The notes beneath the pieces were generated by a model. The model had not been told where the DNA came from and did no database searches. It worked only from the letters and a program-made list of their open reading frames with translations. Of a stretch of DNA of 5,691 nucleotides, positions 1 through 5,662 are shown piece after piece. Made by a program: the position numbers and the translations under genes. This DNA comes from Ruminococcaceae bacterium UBA5397. Lineage in GTDB: Bacteria > Bacillota > Clostridia > Oscillospirales > Acutalibacteraceae. Positions within the stretch are counted from its first letter, which is position 1. The number at the start of each line of letters is the position of its first letter. The DNA is taken from the NCBI GenBank assembly GCA_002411615.1, contig DHOF01000095.1:1-5691 (forward strand), written 5' to 3'.

Positions 1-1
1 C

Positions 2-30
2 TTGACTAAATAATGGAAATTAGATATACT
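2..30 (+). promoter_or_regulatory. Predicted sigma-A promoter of the regulator/ABC operon
   Basis: A -35 box TTGACT (2-7) and a -10 box TATACT (25-30) are separated by exactly 17 bp, each one base off consensus. Transcription would start near 37, giving a leader of about 35 nt before the ATG at 72. No clear Crp/Fnr-type palindrome was found around it, but the region upstream of position 1 is not visible, so an operator could lie outside the window. Confidence 0.7.
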
Positions 31-62
31 TTAAGTGTAATTTGTATTATAAGAGGCAAGTT

Positions 63-67
63 GGAGG
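63..67 (+). promoter_or_regulatory. Ribosome binding site that fixes the regulator start
   Basis: GGAGG lies 4 nt before the ATG at 72. The reading frame is open back to a TTG at 42, but that codon has no Shine-Dalgarno sequence and would add ten residues unlike the family N-terminus. The ATG at 72 is therefore chosen. Confidence 0.75.
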
Positions 68-71
68 ATTT

Positions 72-773
72 ATGGAACCGATTTCAAAAGAAGAAAAAGA
101 CTTTTCGCTTTTTTCAAAGGTGTTTCTTTTTGACCGTGTTGATGATAAAATTGTAAAAAATTGTTTTTATGATGATGCTTGCAGATGCTTTCACTATGGG
201 AGTGGAGAATTGATTCATGATCCTAAAGGAATTGTTTTGGTGCTTTCAGGCGAATGGAAAGCTTTTCGCAGGATTGGAAAAGACACAAAATTATTTTTAA
301 AACGATTTCAAAGTGGAGATTTATTCGGAGTTGGAGCAGCTTTTCGAATAGGAGAAGAAGCTCCATCGGATTTATATTCCGATAAAGCTGGACATTTGTT
401 GCAAATGCAACGAGACTGCTTGCAGCGCTTATTTTGCGCTGAACCAAAATCGGCTGAAAACTATATTACTTATTTGTCTGACCGGGTTACTCATCTAACC
501 GGACGACTTGCCGATTGCTCCAGCCGCACAGGAGAGGGCAGATTGAGTGCATGGCTTTTATCTCTTTATATACGCGCGGGTCATACCTCTCCGGTTCAGC
601 TTCCCTGTAGTCTTACAGAGCTGTCTGAAGTGCTGAATATCAGTCGTGCTACTCTCTATCGTTATCTTGATGTGCTGGAAGAAAATAAAATTATCCATCG
701 GATTGGAAGAACCATTTATTTTTTGAAAGCAGAAAAACTTTTAGAATTTTCGCCGGCTTCGGAATTGAATTGA
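72..773 (+). CDS. Crp/Fnr-family transcriptional regulator
   Basis: A 233-residue DNA-binding regulator with the usual Crp/Fnr layout. Residues about 10-125 form a cyclic-nucleotide-binding-like beta-barrel sensor (for example FQSGDLFGVGAAF, 79-91). A dimerisation helix covers about 126-150. A C-terminal winged helix-turn-helix covers about 178-220, with recognition helix SRATLYRYLDVLEENKI (191-207) and wing HRIGRTIYFL. The arginine/serine cAMP-binding signature of true CRP is not evident, so cAMP is unlikely to be the signal. Four cysteines sit in the sensor half (C31, C37, C116, C122), which is not the FNR iron-sulfur spacing. The protein is distantly reminiscent of YeiL-like members. It lies 28 bp upstream of a binding-protein gene on the same strand and is probably in its operon, so control of that importer, and of itself, is a reasonable inference. 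The family is clear; the signal and targets are not known. Confidence 0.88.
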   Translation: MEPISKEEKDFSLFSKVFLFDRVDDKIVKNCFYDDACRCFHYGSGELIHDPKGIVLVLSGEWKAFRRIGKDTKLFLKRFQSGDLFGVGAAFRIGEEAPSDLYSDKAGHLLQMQRDCLQRLFCAEPKSAENYITYLSDRVTHLTGRLADCSSRTGEGRLSAWLLSLYIRAGHTSPVQLPCSLTELSEVLNISRATLYRYLDVLEENKIIHRIGRTIYFLKAEKLLEFSPASELN

Positions 774-801
774 TATTGATAAATGCAAGGAGAATCCAAT
801 C

Positions 802-1815
802 ATGATTTGTAAAAAAAGGATTTTTGCTTTGGCATCGGCTTTTTTGATGTTGATTTCTACTGCTGGATGTGGTACTACTAAAGCAAACTCAGAAGTGCCT
901 TCTTCGGTCCCTTCACAGATAAGTGGGACAAAGGTACACGTTGCAACATTAAAAGGCCCAACCGGGTTTGGAATGCTCCAAATGATGGATCAAGCCGCCT
1001 CAGAAAATTCTTCTTATGAATTTTCTGTTGATACTGCTCCTGATGAAATTGTATCCGCATTGGCTTCAGGAAATGCAGATATTGCTGCCATTCCAACAAA
1101 CCTGGCAGCAACGCTTTATCAAAAGACTTCTGGAAATATTCAGATGGCAGCGGTCAATACCTTGGGCGTACTTTGGCTCGTTACAAATGGGGAAACGATC
1201 TCTTCTATTCAGGATCTTAAAGGAAAGTCGATTGAGGCTTCTGGAGAAGGTGCAATTCCTGAATATGCGTTGAATTACATTCTTCAGAAAAATGGTTTGG
1301 AACCAGGCAAGGATGTTACGATCTCCTATTCTTCTGAACACAGTGAACTTGCAGCAAAAGTAATTGCCGGGAAAGTATCAATCGCAGTTTTGCCGGAACC
1401 TTTTGTTACACAAGTGCTTGCAAAAAACAGCGAAGTCAAGCGCTCGTTGGATTTGACTTCAGAATGGGATAAAGCCACTTCGGATGGAAGTGTTCTTTCT
1501 ATGGGATGTTTGGTCGTACGCAAAGAATTTGCAGAGAAGAACCCGCAAGCAGTACACGATTTCCTAAAATCATATGAATCGAGTACACAATTTGCAAATT
1601 CTTCTCCAGCTGAAGCAGCAAAATTAGCAGAAACTTATCTCGCAATTCCTGCACAAGTTGCAGAAAAAGCAATTCCAAATTGTAATATCGTTTATATTGA
1701 CGGACAGAAAATGAAAGACAGCATTCAACCGTTCTTGCAGGTTTTATATGATTTTAATCCGAAATCGGTAGGAGGGGCACTTCCACAAGATGATTTCTAT
1801 TACATCGAAAACTGA
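802..1815 (+). CDS. ABC importer substrate-binding lipoprotein (NMT1/SsuA/TauA-like)
   Basis: A 337-residue extracytoplasmic solute-binding protein. The N-terminus is a lipoprotein signal: MICKKR, a hydrophobic stretch (7-19), then TAGC with the lipidated cysteine at C23, followed by a Ser/Pro-rich linker. The mature part has the two-lobed NMT1/THI5-like or periplasmic-binding type II fold signatures: VATLKGPTGFGMLQMM near the start, IVSALASGNADIAAIPTNLAA (a family-typical stretch), SIQDLKGKSI at the lobe crossing, and VLPEPFVTQVL. Relatives bind sulfonates, taurine, nitrate, or thiamine and pyrimidine precursors; the ligand here cannot be told. The start is supported by AAGGAG (787-792), 9 nt before the ATG. 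The 3' end overlaps the permease by 26 bp, so the protein, permease and ATPase form one transport system. It should be anchored to the outer face of the cell membrane. Confidence 0.88.
   Translation: MICKKRIFALASAFLMLISTAGCGTTKANSEVPSSVPSQISGTKVHVATLKGPTGFGMLQMMDQAASENSSYEFSVDTAPDEIVSALASGNADIAAIPTNLAATLYQKTSGNIQMAAVNTLGVLWLVTNGETISSIQDLKGKSIEASGEGAIPEYALNYILQKNGLEPGKDVTISYSSEHSELAAKVIAGKVSIAVLPEPFVTQVLAKNSEVKRSLDLTSEWDKATSDGSVLSMGCLVVRKEFAEKNPQAVHDFLKSYESSTQFANSSPAEAAKLAETYLAIPAQVAEKAIPNCNIVYIDGQKMKDSIQPFLQVLYDFNPKSVGGALPQDDFYYIEN
1770..1777 (+). promoter_or_regulatory. Ribosome binding site for the permease, inside the preceding gene
   Basis: AGGAGGGG lies within the last codons of the binding-protein gene, 12 nt before the permease ATG at 1790. 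The spacing is longer than usual, but it is the only strong site near the 5' end of the permease frame. It supports the 26-bp overlapping start and suggests translational coupling. Confidence 0.6.
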
Positions 1816-2569
1816 TTTTCGTTTCTTAAAAAAATCTTTTGCAGTTTTATTTTGGATTTTACTGTGGCAAGTGGCAGCTCAGCTGATCGGACAAGAGATC
1901 CTTTTAGTATCACCTGTTTCGGTGGCAAGAAGAATTATCGAGCTGATCGTTCAGTCAGTATTTTGGCAGTCGATCACAACTTCGATAGGGTGTGTTTGCT
2001 TAGGGTTCTTGCTAGGGGTTGTCTGCGGTACCATTCTCGCCTATCTGACGACACGCTTTTCGATGCTTGATTTTTTATTTTATCCGCTTCTAAGCGTCAT
2101 AAAAGCCACTCCGGTTGCGTCTTTTATTATCCTAGCTTTGGTTTGGCTATCTGCAAATCAAGTCCCAATATTGGCGTCTTTTTTGATGGTGTTACCAATC
2201 ATTTGGAGCAATCTCTCAGAAGGAATTCTGAAAATAGACAGAGATTTAGATGAAGTAACAGAAGTTTTTTCCTTTCCTAAAAGCAAAAAGTTTTTTCTGT
2301 TTTATCTTCCTTCGGTGCTTCCATATTTTTCTGCAGCCTGTACAATTGCATTGGGGCTTGCTTGGAAAGCAGGCGTTGCCGCCGAAGTTCTTGCGAATGC
2401 CAAAAGATCGATTGGCGGAAATATTTATGCTTCGAAAATTTATCTTGAGACAACTGACTTATTTGCATGGACCGTTGTTGTTGTAATTTTAAGTGTGATA
2501 TTTGAAAAACTGATTCTTTGGAGCATGAAAAAGATACTTCAAAGATTTAATTTGCAGGGAATTTTATGA
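1790..2569 (+). CDS. ABC transporter permease (SsuC/TauC-like, BPD_transp_1)
   Basis: A 259-residue inner-membrane protein with about six hydrophobic segments, by eye at 16-34, 62-86, 96-120, 124-139, 180-199 and 225-244. The cytoplasmic coupling loop is recognisable at about 150-177. LDEVTEV...YLPSVLP aligns with the EAA motif of binding-protein-dependent permeases such as TauC, with the same 11-residue gap from the glycine position to the LP pair. The normally conserved glycine is a serine here (S161). ATPVASFIILALVWL (106-120) is also typical of the family. The protein would form the translocation pore, presumably as a homodimer, with the ATPase encoded next. The start overlaps the binding protein by 26 bp and the stop overlaps the ATPase start by 4 bp. 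The length is normal for the family. The substrate is unknown. Confidence 0.88.
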   Translation: MISITSKTDFRFLKKSFAVLFWILLWQVAAQLIGQEILLVSPVSVARRIIELIVQSVFWQSITTSIGCVCLGFLLGVVCGTILAYLTTRFSMLDFLFYPLLSVIKATPVASFIILALVWLSANQVPILASFLMVLPIIWSNLSEGILKIDRDLDEVTEVFSFPKSKKFFLFYLPSVLPYFSAACTIALGLAWKAGVAAEVLANAKRSIGGNIYASKIYLETTDLFAWTVVVVILSVIFEKLILWSMKKILQRFNLQGIL

Positions 2570-3171
2570 AATTATCAGTTAACCATTTAAATGTTTCTTT
2601 CGGAGAAAAAATTGTAATTAAAGATTTAAGTATGAATTTTTCTTTAGGAAAGATTACTTGTTTGACAGGCCCTTCAGGCTGCGGAAAAACGACTTTGCTG
2701 CGTGTTTTATGTGGGCTGCAAGCAGTCGAAACCGATATGGTTGATAATCCCTTTTCAGTAAGCTTTGCATTTCAGGAAGACCGACTTTTTCCATGGCTTT
2801 CAGCACAAGATAATATTGCGGCGATTTTGCCGGGGAAAAGAAAAGACACAAGGATAGAAGCGAAAAGCTGGCTAAAAAAAGTCGGCTTAGAGGGAGAGGA
2901 AGAAAAATCACCTGCTTCTCTTTCGGGTGGAATGTGTCAGCGTGTTTCTTTGGCTCGCGCATTAGCGGCGGATCGAGAATTGTTGCTTTTAGATGAACCG
3001 TTTCATGCGATGGATGCAGCCATTAAAAAGCAGTGTATGGATTTGATTCGTTCCAGTTCGAAAGGAAAGACCATTATTTTTGTGACCCACGATTTAGAAG
3101 AGGCGGAGCAATTCGCTGACGAAATTTGTTTTTTCTCCGGCTCTCCTTTAACATTGGAAAAAAGATTATAA
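2566..3171 (+). CDS. ABC transporter ATP-binding protein (SsuB/TauB-like)
   Basis: A 201-residue nucleotide-binding subunit that would power the importer. All core motifs are present: Walker A GPSGCGKTT (35-43), Q-loop glutamine Q70 in FAFQEDRLFPWLSAQDNI, signature LSGGMCQRVSLARAL (119-133), Walker B LLLLDEP (139-145), D-loop region FHAMDA (146-151) and the H-loop histidine H175. The QEDRLFPW stretch is typical of the nitrate/sulfonate/taurine group. It is short for that group, which usually has about 240-270 residues. The segment between Walker A and the Q-loop is compressed, and the C-terminal tail after the H-loop is brief. No catalytic motif is missing, so it is probably functional. The start overlaps the permease stop in ATGA, with AGGGA (2556-2560) 5 nt upstream, implying coupled translation. 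Confidence 0.92.
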   Translation: MKLSVNHLNVSFGEKIVIKDLSMNFSLGKITCLTGPSGCGKTTLLRVLCGLQAVETDMVDNPFSVSFAFQEDRLFPWLSAQDNIAAILPGKRKDTRIEAKSWLKKVGLEGEEEKSPASLSGGMCQRVSLARALAADRELLLLDEPFHAMDAAIKKQCMDLIRSSSKGKTIIFVTHDLEEAEQFADEICFFSGSPLTLEKRL

Positions 3172-3220
3172 AAAAGAGGACATATCCTATCTTTAGGGAT
3201 ATGCCCTCTTTTAATTTTTT
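3172..3220. terminator. Bidirectional intrinsic terminator between the ABC operon and comM
   Basis: Two 16-base arms, 3172-3187 (AAAAGAGGACATATCC) and 3197-3212 (GGATATGCCCTCTTTT), form a hairpin with a 9-nt loop. On the + strand, T-rich DNA follows (TTTTAATTTTTT, ending at 3220). On the - strand the complement of the A-rich tract at 3160-3175 supplies the U run. The one imperfect pair is A-C (3180/3204) in the rightward RNA and G-U in the leftward RNA, so the stem is fully paired only for the comM transcript. The comM stop codon (3219-3221) abuts the structure. Confidence 0.9.
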
Positions 3221-4751
3221 ATATTTGTCTATTCCAGTATTTGCGGTCCAGTGACCGGTATTGTACTGCTTCTGCTACATGACGGGGCAAAATATCTTTC
3301 TGCCGGTCAAGATCTGCAATCGTTCTAGAGACTTTTAATACACGATTATATGCTCTTGCAGAGAGTCCTAACTTTTGAAATGCTTTTTTTAAAAGCATTT
3401 CTGCCGGGGGAGTCAGTCTGCATGCTTGCTGTAGAAATTCAGGGGTGATTTTTGCGTTTGATCGAATATTAGTGCCCGAAAATCTTTGATTCTGAATTTT
3501 TCTGGCTTCCTGTACTCTTTCCTTTATCGCACTGCTGGGCTCCGCTTTTTGCTTACTAGCTAAAGCTTCATAAGCAACAGGCGGCACCTCAATGTGAAGA
3601 TCAAGGCGGTCGAGAAGCGGTCCGCTGACACGGTTTAAATAGCGGCTGACAGCTTGAGGTGTACAGATGCATTCTCTGGTCGGATGACCGTAATATCCAC
3701 ACGGACATGGATTCATTGCAGCAACCAGCATGACAGAACAGGGATAGCGAATACTACCGCTGACGCGGGAAATTGTAACCGTGCCATCTTCCAAAGGCTG
3801 GCGAAGTGCTTCAATAGCAGTGTGGTTAAATTGTGGGAGTTCATCTAAAAAGAGTACCCCATTATGTGCAAGTGAAAGTTCCCCAGGATGAGGAATCTGT
3901 CCGCCTCCTGATAATCCTGCAGCAGAAACAGTATGGTGAGGGGATCTAAAAGGCCTTCTTTGAATCAAAGAGGAACCTTCTGGCAGCTCTCCGGCGATTG
4001 AATAAAGCTTCGTCGTTTCAATTTGTTCCTCAAAGCTCAGGTCAGGCAAAATAGAAGGCAGACATTTTGCCAACATACTCTTTCCAGAACCGGGAGGACC
4101 AATCAAAAGAATATTGTGCCCACCGGCAGCAGCAATTTCCAAAGCACGTTTGGCCTGTTCCTGCCCACGAACATCCGCAAAATCAGGTAAACTCTGCTCC
4201 GATTTTAAAGTTGGAGCCTCAGGAGTTTGCGGTAAAATTTTAATCTCTCCATGGAGAAATTTTAAAAGTTCTTTCACATCTTGAATGGGATAAACCTTCA
4301 TGCCTTCTACAACAGCAGCTTCCGCTGCGTTGGCTTTCGGAATAATCATTTTTTGAAATCCTGCTTCGAAAGCGGCGATCGCCATGGGCAGTACCCCTTT
4401 AATGGGCCGAAGATCTCCGGAAAGAGAAAGCTCTCCAAGAAATACAGTATCCCGAAACTCCCCTTTTAATTGACCGGAGGCGCAGAGGAGAGCTATAAAA
4501 ATCGGCAAATCATAAATAGAACCCTCCTTTTTCTGATTAGCTGGAGCCAGGTTTACAATAATTTTTCCGGTAGGAAAGGAAAGCCCACAATTTTTAACTG
4601 CGGAACGGACGCGGTCTCTGGATTCCCGTACAGCGGCGTCCGGAAGCCCAACAATTTCAAAGGATGGAAGTGCTCGGCTTACATCTGCTTCTACATAAAC
4701 TGGGAACGCAGTAAAACCGTAAATTCCCATACTACATATCTGAGTGACCAT
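3219..4751 (-). CDS. comM: YifB/ComM family Mg-chelatase-like AAA+ ATPase (DNA helicase)
   Basis: A complete 510-residue YifB/ComM protein, the normal family length. The N-terminal Lon/ChlI-like domain covers about 20-140, with EIVGLPDAAVRESRDRVRSA at 32-51. The Mg-chelatase-type AAA+ domain covers about 190-395, with Walker A GPPGSGKS (218-225), RSPHHTVS (269-276), Walker B VLFLDE (299-304) and the GPLLDRLDLHIEVP block (377-390). The C-terminal Mg-chelatase helical domain covers about 405-500, with LSARAYNRVLKVSRTIADL. Four cysteines, C349, C351, C361 and C363, around a PCPCGYYG...ECICTP segment form the family's metal-site-like cluster. In transformable bacteria, ComM is a hexameric branch-migration helicase that extends integration of incoming DNA; in other bacteria its role is less clear. 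It is not a true chelatase subunit. The start is supported by GGAGGGGG (complement of 4758-4765), 6 nt upstream. It is transcribed convergently to the ABC operon and divergently from the sigma factor. Confidence 0.96.
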   Translation of the reverse strand: MVTQICSMGIYGFTAFPVYVEADVSRALPSFEIVGLPDAAVRESRDRVRSAVKNCGLSFPTGKIIVNLAPANQKKEGSIYDLPIFIALLCASGQLKGEFRDTVFLGELSLSGDLRPIKGVLPMAIAAFEAGFQKMIIPKANAAEAAVVEGMKVYPIQDVKELLKFLHGEIKILPQTPEAPTLKSEQSLPDFADVRGQEQAKRALEIAAAGGHNILLIGPPGSGKSMLAKCLPSILPDLSFEEQIETTKLYSIAGELPEGSSLIQRRPFRSPHHTVSAAGLSGGGQIPHPGELSLAHNGVLFLDELPQFNHTAIEALRQPLEDGTVTISRVSGSIRYPCSVMLVAAMNPCPCGYYGHPTRECICTPQAVSRYLNRVSGPLLDRLDLHIEVPPVAYEALASKQKAEPSSAIKERVQEARKIQNQRFSGTNIRSNAKITPEFLQQACRLTPPAEMLLKKAFQKLGLSARAYNRVLKVSRTIADLDRQKDILPRHVAEAVQYRSLDRKYWNRQI

Positions 4752-4780
4752 TTTTAACCCCCTCCGGATAAACTTCCTTT

Positions 4781-4786
4781 ATTATA
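4781..4786 (-). promoter_or_regulatory. comM: Predicted -10 box of the comM promoter
   Basis: ATTATA on the given strand reads as a perfect TATAAT leftward, about 30 bp upstream of the comM ATG. Transcription would begin near 4774, leaving a short leader that still carries the ribosome binding site. No good -35 box lies 16-18 bp further upstream, so the promoter may be weak or activator-dependent. Confidence 0.5.
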
Positions 4787-4789
4787 CAA

Positions 4790-4806
4790 CTTTTCCTTTG
4801 GAAAAG
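4790..4806. repeat. 7-bp perfect inverted repeat upstream of comM (candidate operator)
   Basis: CTTTTCC (4790-4796) and GGAAAAG (4800-4806) are perfect inverted copies separated by TTT. The repeat occupies the space between the comM -10 box and where its -35 would be, a position typical of a repressor operator. There is no U run on either side, so it is not a terminator. It does not match the ComK box layout. The regulatory role is inferred from position only. Confidence 0.45.
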
Positions 4807-4820
4807 GGTAAAAAAAGCTC

Positions 4821-4840
4821 ATATTTTGTGATATTTTATG
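4821..4840. repeat. Tandem 10-bp repeat in the comM/sigma intergenic region
   Basis: ATATTTTGTG and ATATTTTATG sit head to tail and differ at one base. Ten-base phasing puts both copies on nearly the same face of the helix. It may be a regulator site, or an AT-rich bendable segment between the divergent promoters. AT-rich composition makes chance occurrence possible. Confidence 0.35.
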
Positions 4841-4890
4841 AAACCTATGCAATATAAAAAACAATTTTTGGACAACTCGAAAAATATTTA

Positions 4891-4919
4891 TTGACTTCAT
4901 CTAAGAAATGCTGTATTAT
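4891..4919 (+). promoter_or_regulatory. Predicted sigma-A promoter of the sigma factor gene
   Basis: TTGACT (4891-4896) and TATTAT (4914-4919) are spaced by 17 bp. A start near 4926 would give a leader of about 34 nt before the GTG at 4960. AT-rich DNA just upstream includes ATTTTT (4864-4869) and AAAAAT (4880-4885) as an inverted pair with a 10-bp spacer. It could act as an UP-like element or a binding site. Confidence 0.7.
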
Positions 4920-4957
4920 AATGACAGTTTTTCAATTGGATGTTCATGAGGTGTAAA

Positions 4958-4980
4958 GTGTGAAAACGAGTGTGAAAACG
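4958..4980 (+). repeat. 11-bp direct repeat at the start codon of the sigma factor gene
   Basis: GTGTGAAAACG occurs at 4958-4968 and again at 4970-4980, an exact repeat with a 12-bp period. Each copy carries an in-frame GTG (4960 and 4972), so the protein starts M-K-T-S-V-K-T. Only the first GTG has a Shine-Dalgarno sequence at proper distance. It looks like a small in-frame tandem duplication. Confidence 0.6.
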
Positions 4981-5544
4981 CCGGAAGAGGGGCTTTCTGA
5001 TATTGAGTTGTCAGCTTTGATAAAAGCCGGAAATCCAGATGCGTTTTCAGAACTTGCAGAGCGCTATTTATCCTTGGTGAGGATCAAAGTTCTGCCTTAT
5101 CGCTGTGCAATGTTAGATGGAGATGATCTTTGTCAGGAAGGTCTAATGGGGCTTTATTCGGCCGCCTGTAGTTTTCAACCGGAAGGAACAGCCTCTTTTC
5201 GAACATATGCAGCCGTTTGTATCGGAAATCGTATTTTATCTGCTTATCGCAAAGCAACAAATGATAAAAACCGTTTGCTAAATGTTTCTGTTCCGCTTTT
5301 TGAGAAAGAAGAACTTTTTTCTCCCGAAGAGGAAAATCCAGAAGCACGGATTATGGCAATGGAAGGATTCGAACTTCTCAAGCATAAAATTGAAAAGAAC
5401 TTATCTAAAATGGAACAAAAAGTGCTAAGGTCATATCTTAATGGGAACAGCTATTCTGAAATTGCAGTGCAGTTAAAGATTACTGCGAAAGCGGCTGATA
5501 ATGCTCTACAACGTGCCCGCCTTAAGCTCAGACAAACATTTTAG
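4960..5544 (+). CDS. Sigma-70 family RNA polymerase sigma factor, SigH-like
   Basis: A 194-residue sigma factor with regions 2 and 4 only. Region 2 spans about 28-100: DGDDLCQEGLMGLYSAACSF (53-72) matches the core-polymerase-binding DIVQEG-type motif, followed by F80-A99 with the -10 recognition helix (NRILSAYRKAT). An acidic linker (115-130) follows. Region 4 spans about 141-194, with a helix-turn-helix ending DNALQRARLKL (180-190), very like the end of Bacillus SigH (Spo0H). Overall it resembles SigH, but the stretch after region 2.4 differs from the well-conserved SigH sequence, so it may be a paralogue; an alternative is a general short sigma of ECF/SigH type. It starts with GTG, preceded by GAGGTG (4948-4953) at 6-nt spacing. 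No anti-sigma gene is visible within the window. The regulon is unknown; transition-phase, sporulation or competence roles are inferred from the SigH resemblance alone. Confidence 0.85.
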   Translation: MKTSVKTPEEGLSDIELSALIKAGNPDAFSELAERYLSLVRIKVLPYRCAMLDGDDLCQEGLMGLYSAACSFQPEGTASFRTYAAVCIGNRILSAYRKATNDKNRLLNVSVPLFEKEELFSPEEENPEARIMAMEGFELLKHKIEKNLSKMEQKVLRSYLNGNSYSEIAVQLKITAKAADNALQRARLKLRQTF

Positions 5545-5565
5545 TAATAGCTTTCTTTTTTAATA

Positions 5566-5630
5566 TGCCCTAGTAGCTTAAGTTAGAGCGTTGTTAATCA
5601 AAGGCGACGGTGTGAATCCGTCTAGGGGCA
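5566..5630 (+). ncRNA. Candidate structured RNA, tRNA-like, upstream of the zinc-ribbon gene
   Basis: This roughly 65-nt segment folds like a reduced tRNA. A closing stem pairs TGCCCTA (5566-5572) with TAGGGGCA (5623-5630), with one unpaired G on the 3' side. A D-arm-like hairpin pairs GCTT (5576-5579) with GAGC (5586-5589). A T-arm-like hairpin has GACGG (5606-5610) and CCGTC (5618-5622) around the 7-base loop TGTGAAT. The central part (TTGTTAATCAA, 5591-5601) resembles an asparagine GUU anticodon loop but has at most a 3-bp stem. It departs from a working tRNA: the D-loop lacks GG, the T-loop lacks TTC, the acceptor is bulged and there is no CCA. It sits 22 bp after the sigma gene stop and 32 bp before the next start codon, so it could be a cis-regulatory leader, a small RNA or a decayed tRNA. 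The pairings are seen; the function is not known. Confidence 0.45.
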
Positions 5631-5662
5631 AAATCTTATCATCCAAAGCGAGGTAAAATCAA

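Noticed and set aside
42..71. Upstream TTG start extending the Crp/Fnr regulator by 10 residues
   Set aside because: No ribosome binding site precedes it, whereas GGAGG lies 4 nt before the ATG at 72; the extension also covers the presumed leader and Shine-Dalgarno sequence.
3219..4751. True magnesium chelatase subunit for chlorophyll synthesis
   Set aside because: The N-terminal Lon/ChlI-like domain, the 510-residue length and the PCPCGYYG cysteine cluster are characteristic of YifB/ComM rather than of BchI/ChlI.
4470..4757. Open frames on the + strand opposite comM (also at 3654-3848 and 4281-4469)
   Set aside because: Their translations show no family features, they have no convincing ribosome binding sites, and they lie entirely within the strongly conserved comM coding strand.
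4790..4806. Terminator hairpin from the inverted repeat CTTTTCC/GGAAAAG
   Set aside because: No T run follows on either strand and it lies upstream of both divergent genes, so an operator-like role is more plausible.
5524..5560. Intrinsic terminator after the sigma gene (AAGCT...AGCTT followed by TCTTTTTT)
   Set aside because: The stem is only 5 bp with a 20-nt loop, too weak to call; the T run alone is not enough.
5566..5630. Functional tRNA-Asn (GUU) gene
   Set aside because: The anticodon stem is only about 3 bp, the D-loop has no GG, the T-loop has no TTC, and the acceptor stem needs a bulge. A degenerate tRNA remains possible, but not an ordinary one.
5606..5630. Cobalamin riboswitch, suggested by GGTGTGAATCC
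   Set aside because: The rest of the class consensus, including the B12-box GCCACTG-type segment, is absent downstream, and the element is far too small.
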